From an uncultured marine group I thaumarchaeote (GTDB taxonomy: Archaea > Thermoproteota > Nitrososphaeria > Nitrososphaerales > Nitrosopumilaceae): a stretch of 51,821 nucleotides of DNA. The notes beneath the pieces were generated by a model. The model searched no databases. It was not told where the DNA came from and saw nothing but the letters and a program-made list of their open reading frames with translations. The stretch lies in NCBI GenBank assembly GCA_902606965.1, contig CACLIK010000003.1, positions 1-51,821 of the forward strand. The letters run 5' to 3'. Shown here one piece after another: positions 14,615 through 22,562 of the stretch. Within the stretch, counting starts at the first letter, position 1. The number at the start of each line of letters is the position of its first letter. Both the position numbers and the translations under genes were made by a program.

Positions 14615-14893
14615 CTAGAAAACTCCTGCCATCTTTGATGATGTAGTTGGTGCATCTTCTATTTTCGCCCGCTGCTCTCTTTTCTGAGCGCGTTTGAGTG
14701 CTCTATCTGCTGTGTTTTCACCATATTTGTCACGCAAATATCTCATAAACACAGTTGACACACGACCAGAATTTTCTGTCTTGTGGCAATTCAACTCTAT
14801 CTCGCAATCCCAATCATCGGGATTTTCTTCATGTACACTATTGTCTCTTACCTTACCATCAGAAAGGTGGTCAGGATCGTACCAATTGCTCAT
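14615..14893 (-). CDS. Hypothetical protein, 92 aa
   Basis: I start at the ATG at 14893, since the upstream extension is basic, T-rich in coding and unlike the rest. The N-terminal half is acidic and aromatic (MSNWYDPDHL, DDWDCEIELNCHK); the C-terminal half is helical and basic (STVFMRYLRDKYGENTADR, RAQKREQRAK). No membrane span or known motif. The promoter region upstream (14894-15160) contains the TGTCTCCTAA repeats. Confidence 0.55.
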   Translation of the reverse strand: MSNWYDPDHLSDGKVRDNSVHEENPDDWDCEIELNCHKTENSGRVSTVFMRYLRDKYGENTADRALKRAQKREQRAKIEDAPTTSSKMAGVF

Positions 14894-14986
14894 GGTTTCT
14901 CTGTAAAAAATTGTTAAAGGGCGAAAAAGTCGACAAAGATAGACAAAGCGGTCTGTTTTGGTTTTGTTTTTTACATGAAGAAACAA

Positions 14987-15080
14987 TGTCTCCTAATGTC
15001 TCCTAATTTCCATCCCTAGAAATTCAAATTTGAAAAATAAAGAAACCTAATTATGCTGTTTTAAGAGATTTTAGGAGACA
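14987..15080. repeat. TGTCTCCTAA tandem pair with a distant inverted copy
   Basis: TGTCTCCTAA occurs at 14987-14996 and again directly at 14997-15006; its exact reverse complement TTAGGAGACA is at 15071-15080. All three lie in the 267-nt gap between two divergent genes (the 92-aa hypothetical and prs). This is the layout of a cooperative regulator's binding sites; the inverted pair could also form a hairpin with a loop of about 64 nt. The rest of the gap holds AT-rich promoter sequence and no gene. Confidence 0.6.
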
Positions 15081-15160
15081 TTAAACAGTACTTGATTTAT
15101 TCATAACAGTTTCCTTACCATATTTTCTGAAGACTTAAGAATCTGTTTCATTGCGTTGAA

Positions 15161-16039
15161 ATGTTGGTCAAGTTTGCTGTTATTGCGGGAAGTGCATCTA
15201 AAGACCTAGGAAAACGAATTGCAAGGAGATTAAAAGCACCATATGTAGAAGCAAAAACGAGGGTTTTCCCTGATGGCGAAAGCAAGATTACATTCGGCCG
15301 TATACAAAAAAATAGTATCATACTAGTCGTACAGTCCACATATCCACCTGTTGACACAAATTTGTTACAAGCACTATCAATTATTTCTCAGGCTAGAAAT
15401 GCGTCCTCAAAGATCTATGCAGTAATACCATACATGGGCTATGCAAGGCAAGATAGACAATTTCTAAGCGGGGAAGTGGTCACCATGGCAATAGTCGCAA
15501 GAATGCTTCAGACAGCTGGTGCAAAAAAAATTGTTGTTGTTGACATACACAGCAAAATCGCACTAAATCATTTTAAAATTCCTAAAGAAAATGTTTCTGC
15601 CATTCCAGAGCTTGCCAAATATTTCAAAAAGATGAAACTGAAAAATGCGTTAGTTGTCTCACCAGACATGGGTGGAGCTTTAAGAGCAAAAAAATTTGCT
15701 GCCTTATTAAACACTGATTTTATTACATTAAAAAAATCTAGAAATAGAAAGACTGGAAAGGTACTGATTCAGTCTTCAAAGGTAGATGTTAGTGGGAAGG
15801 ATTTGATTTTGGTTGATGACATAATAAGTACGGGTGACAGTGTTATCAAAGCTGCTCAGTTTCTAAAGCGGCAAAAATGTAAACGGGTTTTTGTGGCATG
15901 TACGCATGGATTGTTTGTGGACAATGCGGAAAAGAGGATCAAAAAGGCTGGAGTTGCACGTATCATAAGTACAAATACTATACCTGGAAACACTTCAAAA
16001 GTTGATGTATCTCGCGTGATAGCAGATTCAGTTCGATAA
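15161..16039 (+). CDS. prs: Ribose-phosphate pyrophosphokinase (PRPP synthase)
   Basis: 292 aa, typical of archaeal class I-like PRPP synthases. It shows the ATP-loop region (FPDGESKITFGRIQKNSIIL), the regulatory flexible stretch (YMGYARQDRQFLSGE), VVVDIHSKIALNHF, and the PRPP signature LILVDDIISTGDSVIKAA near residue 215. It converts ribose 5-phosphate and ATP to PRPP for nucleotide, His and Trp synthesis. It is followed after 4 nt by rnz and is likely in the same transcript. ATG at 15161. Confidence 0.92.
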   Translation: MLVKFAVIAGSASKDLGKRIARRLKAPYVEAKTRVFPDGESKITFGRIQKNSIILVVQSTYPPVDTNLLQALSIISQARNASSKIYAVIPYMGYARQDRQFLSGEVVTMAIVARMLQTAGAKKIVVVDIHSKIALNHFKIPKENVSAIPELAKYFKKMKLKNALVVSPDMGGALRAKKFAALLNTDFITLKKSRNRKTGKVLIQSSKVDVSGKDLILVDDIISTGDSVIKAAQFLKRQKCKRVFVACTHGLFVDNAEKRIKKAGVARIISTNTIPGNTSKVDVSRVIADSVR

Positions 16040-16043
16040 AACC

Positions 16044-16943
16044 ATGGAACTCATTTTTTTAGGAACTGGTGGTGCACAGCCTACACTTGAACGCTCTACC
16101 ACGTGTGTTTGTTTGGTCAGAGACGGAGAAATCTTGATGTTTGATGCAGGAGAGGGTGCACAAATCTCTTACCTCAAATCAAACCTAGGGTGGAATAAAA
16201 AAATGAAAATTTTTGTTACGCATTTGCATGGGGACCATTGTATTGGTATTTTGGGATTCTTGCAGACAATGACTTTACAAAATAGAACAGAACCCATTGA
16301 GATTTATGGTCCAAAAGGAATTGAGGAATTTATTGCTGCCAACACAAAAATTATGAATTTTGGTTTGTCGTTTCCCGTTCTAATTACACCAGTTAATGAG
16401 GGAATGGTTGTAGACGAAAAAAAATACCAGGTTCATGCCTGCGAAGCAGAACATTCTGTGCCAACGTTTTCTTTTCTATTTGAGGAAAAAGAAAAGCCTG
16501 GAACATTTTATCCGGAAAAAGCTAATTCACTCGGCGTTCCAAAGGGAGAACTCTGGCATAAGTTGCAGCAGGGAGAAGAGGTTGTGGTTGAAAGTAAATC
16601 GATAAAACCTTCCGATGTTATGGGACCAAAAGTTCCTGGAAAAAAGATTGGTATATCTGGTGATACCAGACCCACAAAAAAACTAGAAGTGTTCTTTAAA
16701 AATTCTGATTATCTGGTTTTTGATTCTACTTTTTCAGATGAATTGAAAGAAAAAGCGGTGGAGTCTTGCCACTCTACCGCAAAAGAGGCTGCTACTTTTG
16801 CAAAAAACGCAAGTGTCTCTAACTTGATTTTAACACATTTTTCTGCAAGATACAAAGATGACAAGGTTTTGTTGGACGAGGCAAAGGCTGTTCATGATTC
16901 AGTGGTAGCTGCAAAGGATCAATTAAAAATTGAGATTGTGTGA
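16044..16943 (+). CDS. rnz: Ribonuclease Z (tRNA 3' endonuclease)
   Basis: 299 aa, the short-form tRNase Z. The metallo-beta-lactamase zinc motif H-x-H-x-D-H is TH60LHGDH at residues 60-65, with further ligands in CEAEHSVPTFSF, SGDTRPTKKLE and LTHFSARY near the C-terminus. The enzyme cuts the 3' trailer from pre-tRNAs so that CCA can be added; the tRNA-Pro, tRNA-Arg and tRNA-Val genes in this window encode no CCA end, which fits. The cca gene lies about 1.6 kb downstream. Confidence 0.92.
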   Translation: MELIFLGTGGAQPTLERSTTCVCLVRDGEILMFDAGEGAQISYLKSNLGWNKKMKIFVTHLHGDHCIGILGFLQTMTLQNRTEPIEIYGPKGIEEFIAANTKIMNFGLSFPVLITPVNEGMVVDEKKYQVHACEAEHSVPTFSFLFEEKEKPGTFYPEKANSLGVPKGELWHKLQQGEEVVVESKSIKPSDVMGPKVPGKKIGISGDTRPTKKLEVFFKNSDYLVFDSTFSDELKEKAVESCHSTAKEAATFAKNASVSNLILTHFSARYKDDKVLLDEAKAVHDSVVAAKDQLKIEIV

Positions 16944-17002
16944 ATAAAAAATAATTATGTTTAACTAAATCTTTACTGATTCTCTAGTATGATTAATTCT
17001 GA

Positions 17003-17404
17003 TTATTCAACATCAGATACAAGCCAATCTATCACATCTTCAATATTTTTTGAATGTAATACTACCTTAATTGGACCTAATGGTGATTGATCCTCTTCAT
17101 CGCAGAGAGCGATAACATTCGCAAAGGCGGCCTGCTTGTTAAGATAAAACCAGGTAGAGTCTTCTGTCATGTTACGCATTAGGTGGCGTCGATATGCACT
17201 TTTGATCTTTCTTGTTCTCATGGTTTCATAGATCTTTGTCAAAGATTCATAGTTGTCTGAATTCGCAGCAAAAGAATTGTCAGTTAACTTTTCATCCATA
17301 CCAGTTAGAATATTTGATACAGCTGTTCTAACCTTGTTCACGTCTTCTGATTCGTTTATGGTACAATAAACGGATATTTTACAATCTACATCTAGGGATC
17401 TCAA
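17003..17404 (-). CDS. UPF0201-type RNA-binding/exosome-associated protein
   Basis: 133 aa matching the archaeal UPF0201 family by layout: an N-terminal strand-helix (DCKISVYCTINESEDVNKVRTAVSNIL), a variable centre, an RxxL helix (KIKSAYRRHLMRNM), the FYLNKQAAFANVIAL core, and the SPLGPIKVVLHSKNIEDVIDWL end. The family is predicted to be RNA-related. It overlaps the preceding UPF0200 kinase gene by 4 nt; the two are adjacent in many archaea. Confidence 0.75.
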   Translation of the reverse strand: MRSLDVDCKISVYCTINESEDVNKVRTAVSNILTGMDEKLTDNSFAANSDNYESLTKIYETMRTRKIKSAYRRHLMRNMTEDSTWFYLNKQAAFANVIALCDEEDQSPLGPIKVVLHSKNIEDVIDWLVSDVE

Positions 17405-17970
17405 GTATCAGTCCATTTTTCAATTACTTTGTATGCTAGTTCAGTAAGTTCGTCTAGTGTAATATCGCTATTAGAAATGGTTTCATCAGCTATTGCTATG
17501 GATTCGCCAATCCCAACGCCCAACTCCCTGTTGTCGCGCTCTTCGAATTTTTCCCTTGTTGCAGGATCGTCTGAACGTCCACGTGAGCTCAAAAACTTGT
17601 AGCGAGTATCGGCTGTTGCCTCTATTGATAATAGTTTTACAGATCCAATACTCTTTAAAACTTCAATCTCTGCGGTTGATCTGACACCGTCAACAATGAT
17701 TACTTTAGATTGAGAATTTTTTATTGGCTCAGTAAGTAGTGCTGCAATAGCACCTGGACCGTTTTTCTCACGTAATTCTAACATTAGTTTGCCTAAGTTG
17801 TCTCCAGATGGTTCCAGATTACGTCTTTTTGCCTCTGCACGGACTCCATCACCTAAATTCAAAGCCTCAAAACCTCTGGTCTTTAATGCGGATACAACGG
17901 TTGATTTGCCAGAACCCGGCATGCCTGTAAGACAAACTATCAGTTTAGACAAGATAGAATTATTTACCAA
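17401..17970 (-). CDS. UPF0200-type P-loop kinase (dephospho-CoA kinase-like)
   Basis: 189 aa. Walker A is GMPGSGKST (about 16-24), followed by the nucleotide kinase elements LGDGVRAEAKRR, VIIVDGVRSTAEIEVLK (Walker-B-like) and the lid-like SSRGRSDDP with a charged REKFEERDNREL helix. Archaeal proteins of this group are annotated as UPF0200 or dephospho-CoA-kinase-like. As this genome has the rest of the CoA pathway here but a different archaeal DPCK family exists, CoA phosphorylation is only one possibility. Coupled to UPF0201 by a 4-nt overlap. Confidence 0.75.
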   Translation of the reverse strand: MVNNSILSKLIVCLTGMPGSGKSTVVSALKTRGFEALNLGDGVRAEAKRRNLEPSGDNLGKLMLELREKNGPGAIAALLTEPIKNSQSKVIIVDGVRSTAEIEVLKSIGSVKLLSIEATADTRYKFLSSRGRSDDPATREKFEERDNRELGVGIGESIAIADETISNSDITLDELTELAYKVIEKWTDT

Positions 17971-17993
17971 CTCGAGTCTATGAAGTTACCGGA

Positions 17994-18533
17994 ATGCGAA
18001 CGTTTGTTGCTATTGAAGTAAATAACAATAATGTTTTAGATTCCATTCAACAAATTCAGTCAAAATTAAACATCAAATCTAAACCAGTAGAACTTCACAA
18101 CATGCATTTTACTGTACAGTTTTTAGGAGAAGTTTCAGAAGAGATGATTAGAAAAATTTCTGATGCACTAAACAGTATAGAATTTTCTGCATTTTCAATA
18201 ACTTTTGCCGGCATTGGAGCTTTCCCTAAACCAAATTCCCCACGAGTAATTTGGGTCGGAGTTAACGATGGTATCAATGAACTTGAAAAACTAGCAGAAA
18301 TAATACGTTCTAAATTATCAGATATCGGTTTTAGTCCAGATAAAAAATTCAAACCACATGTGACTATATTTAGAGTGAAAAACAAGATTGAGAGTCTCAC
18401 AAGTAAATTAGAAAAATTTTCATCATATTCTTTTGGTAAGCAAGAAATCTCAGAAATTAAATTAAAGAAAAGCGAACTCACGCCTAATGGACCAATTTAT
18501 ACAGATCTGTTGGTTGTGAAAGGAAAGCAATGA
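17994..18533 (+). CDS. thpR: RNA 2',3'-cyclic phosphodiesterase (LigT/ThpR family)
   Basis: 179 aa with both catalytic H-x-T/S-x motifs of the 2H phosphoesterase superfamily: HFTV near residue 38 and HVTI near 122. These enzymes open 2',3'-cyclic phosphates on RNA ends or act on 2'-5' linkages. It overlaps cca by 4 nt (ATGA), placing it in an RNA-end-processing operon with CCA addition and a COG2112-type kinase. Divergent from the UPF0200 gene. Confidence 0.88.
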   Translation: MRTFVAIEVNNNNVLDSIQQIQSKLNIKSKPVELHNMHFTVQFLGEVSEEMIRKISDALNSIEFSAFSITFAGIGAFPKPNSPRVIWVGVNDGINELEKLAEIIRSKLSDIGFSPDKKFKPHVTIFRVKNKIESLTSKLEKFSSYSFGKQEISEIKLKKSELTPNGPIYTDLLVVKGKQ

Positions 18534-19858
18534 AATCAATCTTAAACTCTGCAAAAAAAGAAGCAACGCCGCCAAAAAAATTACAGGAAAAAAAGATGCG
18601 TATAGCTAAGAAAGCCTGTGATTTAATTGAACAGACGATAGAAAAACATCCACAGATAGTTGGCTTTGAGTTAGGCGGCTCATATGCTAAAGGCACATGG
18701 CTAGCAGAGAAAGCTGATATCGATGTTTTTGTTAAGTTCAACAAAAAAACATCTGAAAATGATTTTGCAAATCTTGGAACGAAGATAGGTTTTCAATCTT
18801 TAAAGAAATACAAGCCGTACACTAGATATGCAGAACACCCATTTGTAGAAGCGGTGATTGATGGAACCAAGGTGAACATTGTTCCATGCTATGATGTAAA
18901 CAAAGGAGAATGGCAGAGCGCTACAGATAGATCCATCTATCATACAAAATTCATGTCCAAAAAGTTATCAAATTCTATGAAGGAAGAGGTAAGAATCCTC
19001 AAGAAATTTTTTCATCACATAGGTGTTTACGGTGCTGAAATAGCAAAAGAAGGCTTTAGTGGTTACGTCTCAGAGGTACTAATTTCCTACTTTGGTAGCT
19101 TTGAAAAAACAATTAAAAAAATCTCAGAGTTGAAGAATGGACAAGTCATTGGAAAATCCGGGAGAAAATTTGATTCATACGTTGTAATAATCGATCCCGT
19201 TGACAGCAATCGAAATCTTGGAGCTGCAATTTCAGTAAATAATCTGGGAAAGTTTATCTTAGCAAGTAGAGCGTTCTTGAAAAAACCTTCCAAGAAATTT
19301 TTTAAAAAGCCGACTTCTAAGCGTAGTATGAAAAATACTGATAAAATCGTAGTAGTGCAGTTCGGGTTTAAAGAGAGAAGTGATGATATTATTTGGGGCC
19401 AAATAAAACGTGCATCAAATGCGCTAAAAACTCAGTTAGAGTTAGGCGGATTTTCTGTTTTAAGGAATTCGGCGGTAAAGGATGAGAGTGGAAATGCCGC
19501 ACTGATCTTCTTACTGCATGCAAAAAAAATTGAAAACAGTTTGGTTCGAAGTGGACCAGAAATCTCTAGCAAAGAGCATTGCGACAAATTCATTTCAGCT
19601 AACCTCAAAAAAAGTCAGCTTATGTGGATTAACGGTGAAGGTAAGATGCAGTCCCTGCAGAAAAGAAAACATAGCGATGTAAAATTATTTTTACGGGATA
19701 TGTTGAAGAATGATCTAAAAAATTCTGGTATACCCAAAGGTCTTGCAAAAGATTTCAAAAATGGTGTAAAAATTTTCGATGCGAGTAAAGTATCCACAAA
19801 ATCCATTAAAGAAGCAATTACAGATATCGCTGTAACAGATGAAACCGTCTTTCGTTAA
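18530..19858 (+). CDS. cca: CCA-adding enzyme, class I tRNA nucleotidyltransferase
   Basis: 442 aa, full length for the archaeal class I family. The catalytic domain has GGSYAKGTWL (49-58) and the D63-I-D65 carboxylates. The conserved YAEHPFVEAVIDGTK and VPCYDV segments follow, and the C-terminal domains (GFSGYVSEVLISYFGSFE; IDPVDSNRNLGAAIS) agree with the family. One oddity: the third carboxylate position, an Asp in VDVVPCY of the Archaeoglobus enzyme as I recall it, is Asn116 here (VNIVPCY). It adds CCA to tRNA 3' ends. Overlaps thpR by 4 nt and the kinase gene by 20 nt. Confidence 0.93.
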   Translation: MKSILNSAKKEATPPKKLQEKKMRIAKKACDLIEQTIEKHPQIVGFELGGSYAKGTWLAEKADIDVFVKFNKKTSENDFANLGTKIGFQSLKKYKPYTRYAEHPFVEAVIDGTKVNIVPCYDVNKGEWQSATDRSIYHTKFMSKKLSNSMKEEVRILKKFFHHIGVYGAEIAKEGFSGYVSEVLISYFGSFEKTIKKISELKNGQVIGKSGRKFDSYVVIIDPVDSNRNLGAAISVNNLGKFILASRAFLKKPSKKFFKKPTSKRSMKNTDKIVVVQFGFKERSDDIIWGQIKRASNALKTQLELGGFSVLRNSAVKDESGNAALIFLLHAKKIENSLVRSGPEISSKEHCDKFISANLKKSQLMWINGEGKMQSLQKRKHSDVKLFLRDMLKNDLKNSGIPKGLAKDFKNGVKIFDASKVSTKSIKEAITDIAVTDETVFR

Positions 19859-20597
19859 AATTAGAAAAATAACTGAATCTCCATATTCAGATATCTGGGC
19901 TTACCCAAAAGGAACCAAAGCACAGATAAAATCACGAATAAAGGAGTTGGGAAATCTTGGTGTAGAAAGTATTTCATTTCAAGGTAGTCTGGAACTTGGT
20001 ACCATCAACATATTGGGTAAGGGATACGTTGGAATGGTAGTTTTAGGTAAAATAGGAAGAAAAAAAGTTGCTGTGAAAATAAGACGAAATGACTCTCCTA
20101 GGGAAAATTTGAAAAAAGAAGCGGAGTTACTTAAAATAATAAACAAACACAGGATAGGACCAAAACTAGTAGCCTTTAGTAAAAATTTCCTTGTGATGGA
20201 ATATCTAGATGGTGAAAAAATTGGCAATTGGGTTAATGGGTTAAAGAAGAAAGAGGGTTCTTCACAACTCAAGCTAATAATTAAAAAAATTCTAGAAGAC
20301 TGCTACAGTCTGGACAGAATAGGTTTGGATCATGGAGAATTAAGCAATTTAACAAAACACGTGATTGTTGGCAAAAAAACAACCATTATTGATTTTGAAA
20401 GTTCTAGTATGAATAGAAAAGTTTCGAACGTTACATCTGCAACTCAAGCGCTTTGTATAGGATCGGGTATTTCAAAAATTATAGGTCATGTATATAAAAT
20501 TCCTAAAAAACAAAAAATGATTACAGTGTTACGTAGATACAAACAAGAAGAAACTAGAGAAAGTTTTGAGAGTTTGTTAGCTGTTTTGAAATTATAA
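19839..20597 (+). CDS. COG2112-type/RIO-related Ser/Thr protein kinase
   Basis: 252 aa. An N-terminal helical extension precedes a small kinase fold: nucleotide loop LGKGYVGMVVLG, the lysine in VAVKIRR, hinge FLVMEYLDGEKIG, catalytic-loop equivalent GLDHGELSNLTKHV and metal-site IIDFESS in place of DFG. This divergent set (HGEL, DFE) is characteristic of archaeal COG2112 kinases. The substrate is unknown; the 20-nt overlap with cca suggests a link to tRNA or translation. The preceding stop codon gives no alternative start closer to the domain. Confidence 0.75.
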   Translation: MKPSFVKIRKITESPYSDIWAYPKGTKAQIKSRIKELGNLGVESISFQGSLELGTINILGKGYVGMVVLGKIGRKKVAVKIRRNDSPRENLKKEAELLKIINKHRIGPKLVAFSKNFLVMEYLDGEKIGNWVNGLKKKEGSSQLKLIIKKILEDCYSLDRIGLDHGELSNLTKHVIVGKKTTIIDFESSSMNRKVSNVTSATQALCIGSGISKIIGHVYKIPKKQKMITVLRRYKQEETRESFESLLAVLKL

Positions 20598-20671
20598 TGG
20601 GACCGGCAGGATTTGAACCTGCGACCACTAGCCCCCCAGGCTAGTATCATACCAAGCTAGACTACGATCCC
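20598..20671 (-). tRNA. tRNA-Pro (GGG anticodon)
   Basis: 74 nt. The acceptor stem pairs GGGATCG with CGGTCCC; the anticodon stem CTAGC/GCTAG encloses the loop CTGGGGG with anticodon GGG; the T arm reads GCAGGTTCAAATCCTGC. Discriminator A; no encoded CCA and no intron. It sits 1 nt after the kinase stop codon on the opposite strand. Confidence 0.95.
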
Positions 20672-20724
20672 TGCTTTAGGCACTAACTGTGAAATTATTA
20701 AACCGTATGATAGTTTTGATTTTT

Positions 20725-21468
20725 TTATCGTTCTTGGGTAGTAGGTCTTACTAGAATTTCGTTTACATTCATGTGTTCTGGTGATTGTACTGCAAATAAA
20801 ATTGCATTTGCAATATCATCCGCCTTTAGTCCTTGTGTTTTTTTTGCAGTCTCAATAAAACTCTGTAGTGATTCATCAGTTATGGTGCTTAGCAATTCAG
20901 TTTCAACCACTCCAGGTTCAATACATGTAACTCTAATGTTTGAACGTGCACTAAATTCCTGCCTTAATCCCTCACTAAAAGCAGTAACAGCATGCTTTGT
21001 TGCACAATATACACTTCCAGAAGGAAACACAAGTCTACCAGCAACTGATGAAATGTTAACTATGTGACCTGATTTTTTTTCCTTCAAATGTGGAATGGCT
21101 GCCGCAGTACAAAAAAGCACGCCTTTGATATTTACATCAATCATCTGTTCCCATTCTTCAACTTTGAGGTTTTTTACAAAGCTAAGTGGCATCAGGCCTG
21201 CATTATTTACTAAAATATCAACCGTTCCCCATTTTTTTATTGTCTGAGCAACGATGGCATCACAATCATCTTTTTTCGTAACATCAAGCTTTTGCGATAA
21301 CACCTCGCCCCCGTTCTTTGTAATTTCATTTGCCAATTGATCTAGCTTATCAATTCGTCTGGCACCTATTGCAACTTTTGCACCAGCCTTCGATAGGGCT
21401 AATGCGGTCGCATAACCAATGCCACTGCTTGCTCCTGTAATAATGGCGACTTTGCCTTTTATTGTCAT
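20725..21468 (-). CDS. Short-chain dehydrogenase/reductase (classical SDR)
   Basis: 247 aa with TGASSGIG (NAD(P) binding, residues 11-18), NNAG (88-91), catalytic Ser in VNISSVAG, the YCATK motif with Tyr and Lys, and EPGVVETEL. After the first strand there is GARRIDKL, with Arg residues suggesting NADP preference; this is inference. The C-terminal region LLSTITDESLQSF resembles the YdfG/serine-dehydrogenase-like group. Substrate not identifiable. It is a lone gene with tRNA-Pro downstream. Confidence 0.85.
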   Translation of the reverse strand: MTIKGKVAIITGASSGIGYATALALSKAGAKVAIGARRIDKLDQLANEITKNGGEVLSQKLDVTKKDDCDAIVAQTIKKWGTVDILVNNAGLMPLSFVKNLKVEEWEQMIDVNIKGVLFCTAAAIPHLKEKKSGHIVNISSVAGRLVFPSGSVYCATKHAVTAFSEGLRQEFSARSNIRVTCIEPGVVETELLSTITDESLQSFIETAKKTQGLKADDIANAILFAVQSPEHMNVNEILVRPTTQER

Positions 21469-21552
21469 ATAAGGAAATTTTCAATAAACACTAAATGTGT
21501 TTTTAAAACTACATAATAGCTAATTTATTAGGAAAAAACCAAAAATTCAGCC

Positions 21553-21780
21553 ATGCTGGAAGAAAAGTGCGCCTATTGTGGTGATATGACAGATATGCCA
21601 TTTGAGTGTAATTACTGTAAAGATCCTTTCTGTGCTGAACATAGGCTACCAGAAGACCATCGCTGTGTGAAGCTTACTCAACTCAGGGCAAAAAGATTTG
21701 GTGAAAAACGAAAAATTATTCGTGATGGTGGAACTGGGAAAAAGAGTAAGTTTCGTAAAATGTTTGGCAGATTTGGTTAG
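21553..21780 (+). CDS. AN1-type zinc-finger protein, 75 aa
   Basis: Residues 6-37 follow the AN1 pattern C-x2-C-x9-C-x2-C-x4-C-x4-H-x5-H-x-C (CAYCGDMTDMPFECNYCK, then FCAEHRLPEDHRC), which binds two zincs and in eukaryotes associates with the ubiquitin/proteasome stress response. The C-terminal half is very basic (RAKRFGEKRKIIRDGG, KKSKFRKMFGRFG), suggesting nucleic-acid or ribosome contact. Starts at ATG 21553 and ends 1 nt before a convergent membrane protein. Confidence 0.85.
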   Translation: MLEEKCAYCGDMTDMPFECNYCKDPFCAEHRLPEDHRCVKLTQLRAKRFGEKRKIIRDGGTGKKSKFRKMFGRFG

Positions 21781-22110
21781 TTAGTAAAGTGACTCTTCTG
21801 GATTGGTTTTAGCTCGCCTTGCCTGAAAAAATAGAGCGCCTGCTAATGCGAGTAAGCAAAATGCAGTGATGGCATGCGGTTCAACGTTATGTGCCTTGTC
21901 TGTATTTGTAAAAAATGGCATAAAGCCAACATAAGCCACAGCAAATCCAACCATGGTTACCCCTTGTATTGATAGCCTGAGCCAAGAAGGAACTGGCTTA
22001 GATACTCTGCTAACAATCCTGCTTGAAATTTCAATGATAAATAATGCAGCTACTGGGTAAACTGTCAATAAAATAAAATCAATTATATCAACAGAGCCTG
22101 GGTGGGACAT
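21781..22110 (-). CDS. Three-helix membrane protein, 109 aa
   Basis: Hydrophobic helices lie at about 9-28 (IIDFILLTVYPVAALFIIEI), 45-67 (LRLSIQGVTMVGFAVAYVGF) and 80-97 (AITAFCLLALAGALFFQARR). The C-terminus RRAKTNPEESLY is likely cytoplasmic. A loop with His and acidic residues (TNTDKAHNVEPHA) sits between helices 2 and 3. No family recognised. Confidence 0.6.
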   Translation of the reverse strand: MSHPGSVDIIDFILLTVYPVAALFIIEISSRIVSRVSKPVPSWLRLSIQGVTMVGFAVAYVGFMPFFTNTDKAHNVEPHAITAFCLLALAGALFFQARRAKTNPEESLY

Positions 22111-22127
22111 AACATCTCTCTATTTAC

Positions 22128-22502
22128 TCATCGACTGTCCAAACTGTGTGGTTCTCCTCTCAAGATTCCAGATAGAATGGTTTCCCTCCTTTCTGCCATT
22201 TCTGCGCTAGAATCAAGAATGTATTTCTCTTCATCAAGCAAAACAGATTTGTTTGAATTTTTCAAAGTGGCTTTTTCCAGCCTTAGTTTCAACAGCGTTG
22301 ACGTTATGTCGATTATCATATCTATCATGGCTTGGTTAAGTTTTCCTTCTATCCCATCATGTTTCTCGTTTTTCAAATTTTTAAGAAACTTTGAGATCAA
22401 ATTGTAAAGATCTGAATCAATTTCTTGAACTATATCAGTTTCTAATTCCTGTAAGGCCAGTCTGTGAAGATAGTTTATGTTAATTTCGTTTTGTTGTGAC
22501 AT
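22128..22502 (-). CDS. Possible archaeal GINS (GINS51-like) replication subunit
   Basis: 124 aa, wholly helical. The pattern EIDSDLYNLISKFLKNL, about 30 residues, then a helix ending LLKLRLEKATL resembles the A-domain of GINS proteins: F/Y-helix, then the R-x-x-K helix that contacts the partner subunit. GINS joins MCM and Cdc45 in the replicative helicase. The short B-domain expected of full GINS51 is not clear, so this is a tentative call; an unrelated helical protein is possible. Divergent from glutamine synthetase, 60 nt between starts. Confidence 0.35.
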   Translation of the reverse strand: MSQQNEININYLHRLALQELETDIVQEIDSDLYNLISKFLKNLKNEKHDGIEGKLNQAMIDMIIDITSTLLKLRLEKATLKNSNKSVLLDEEKYILDSSAEMAERRETILSGILRGEPHSLDSR

Positions 22503-22562
22503 TGAAACTCATCTAATAATCCTTAAATCACGGGGTTATTTTTGTTCTGTTGAAGAAAGAAA

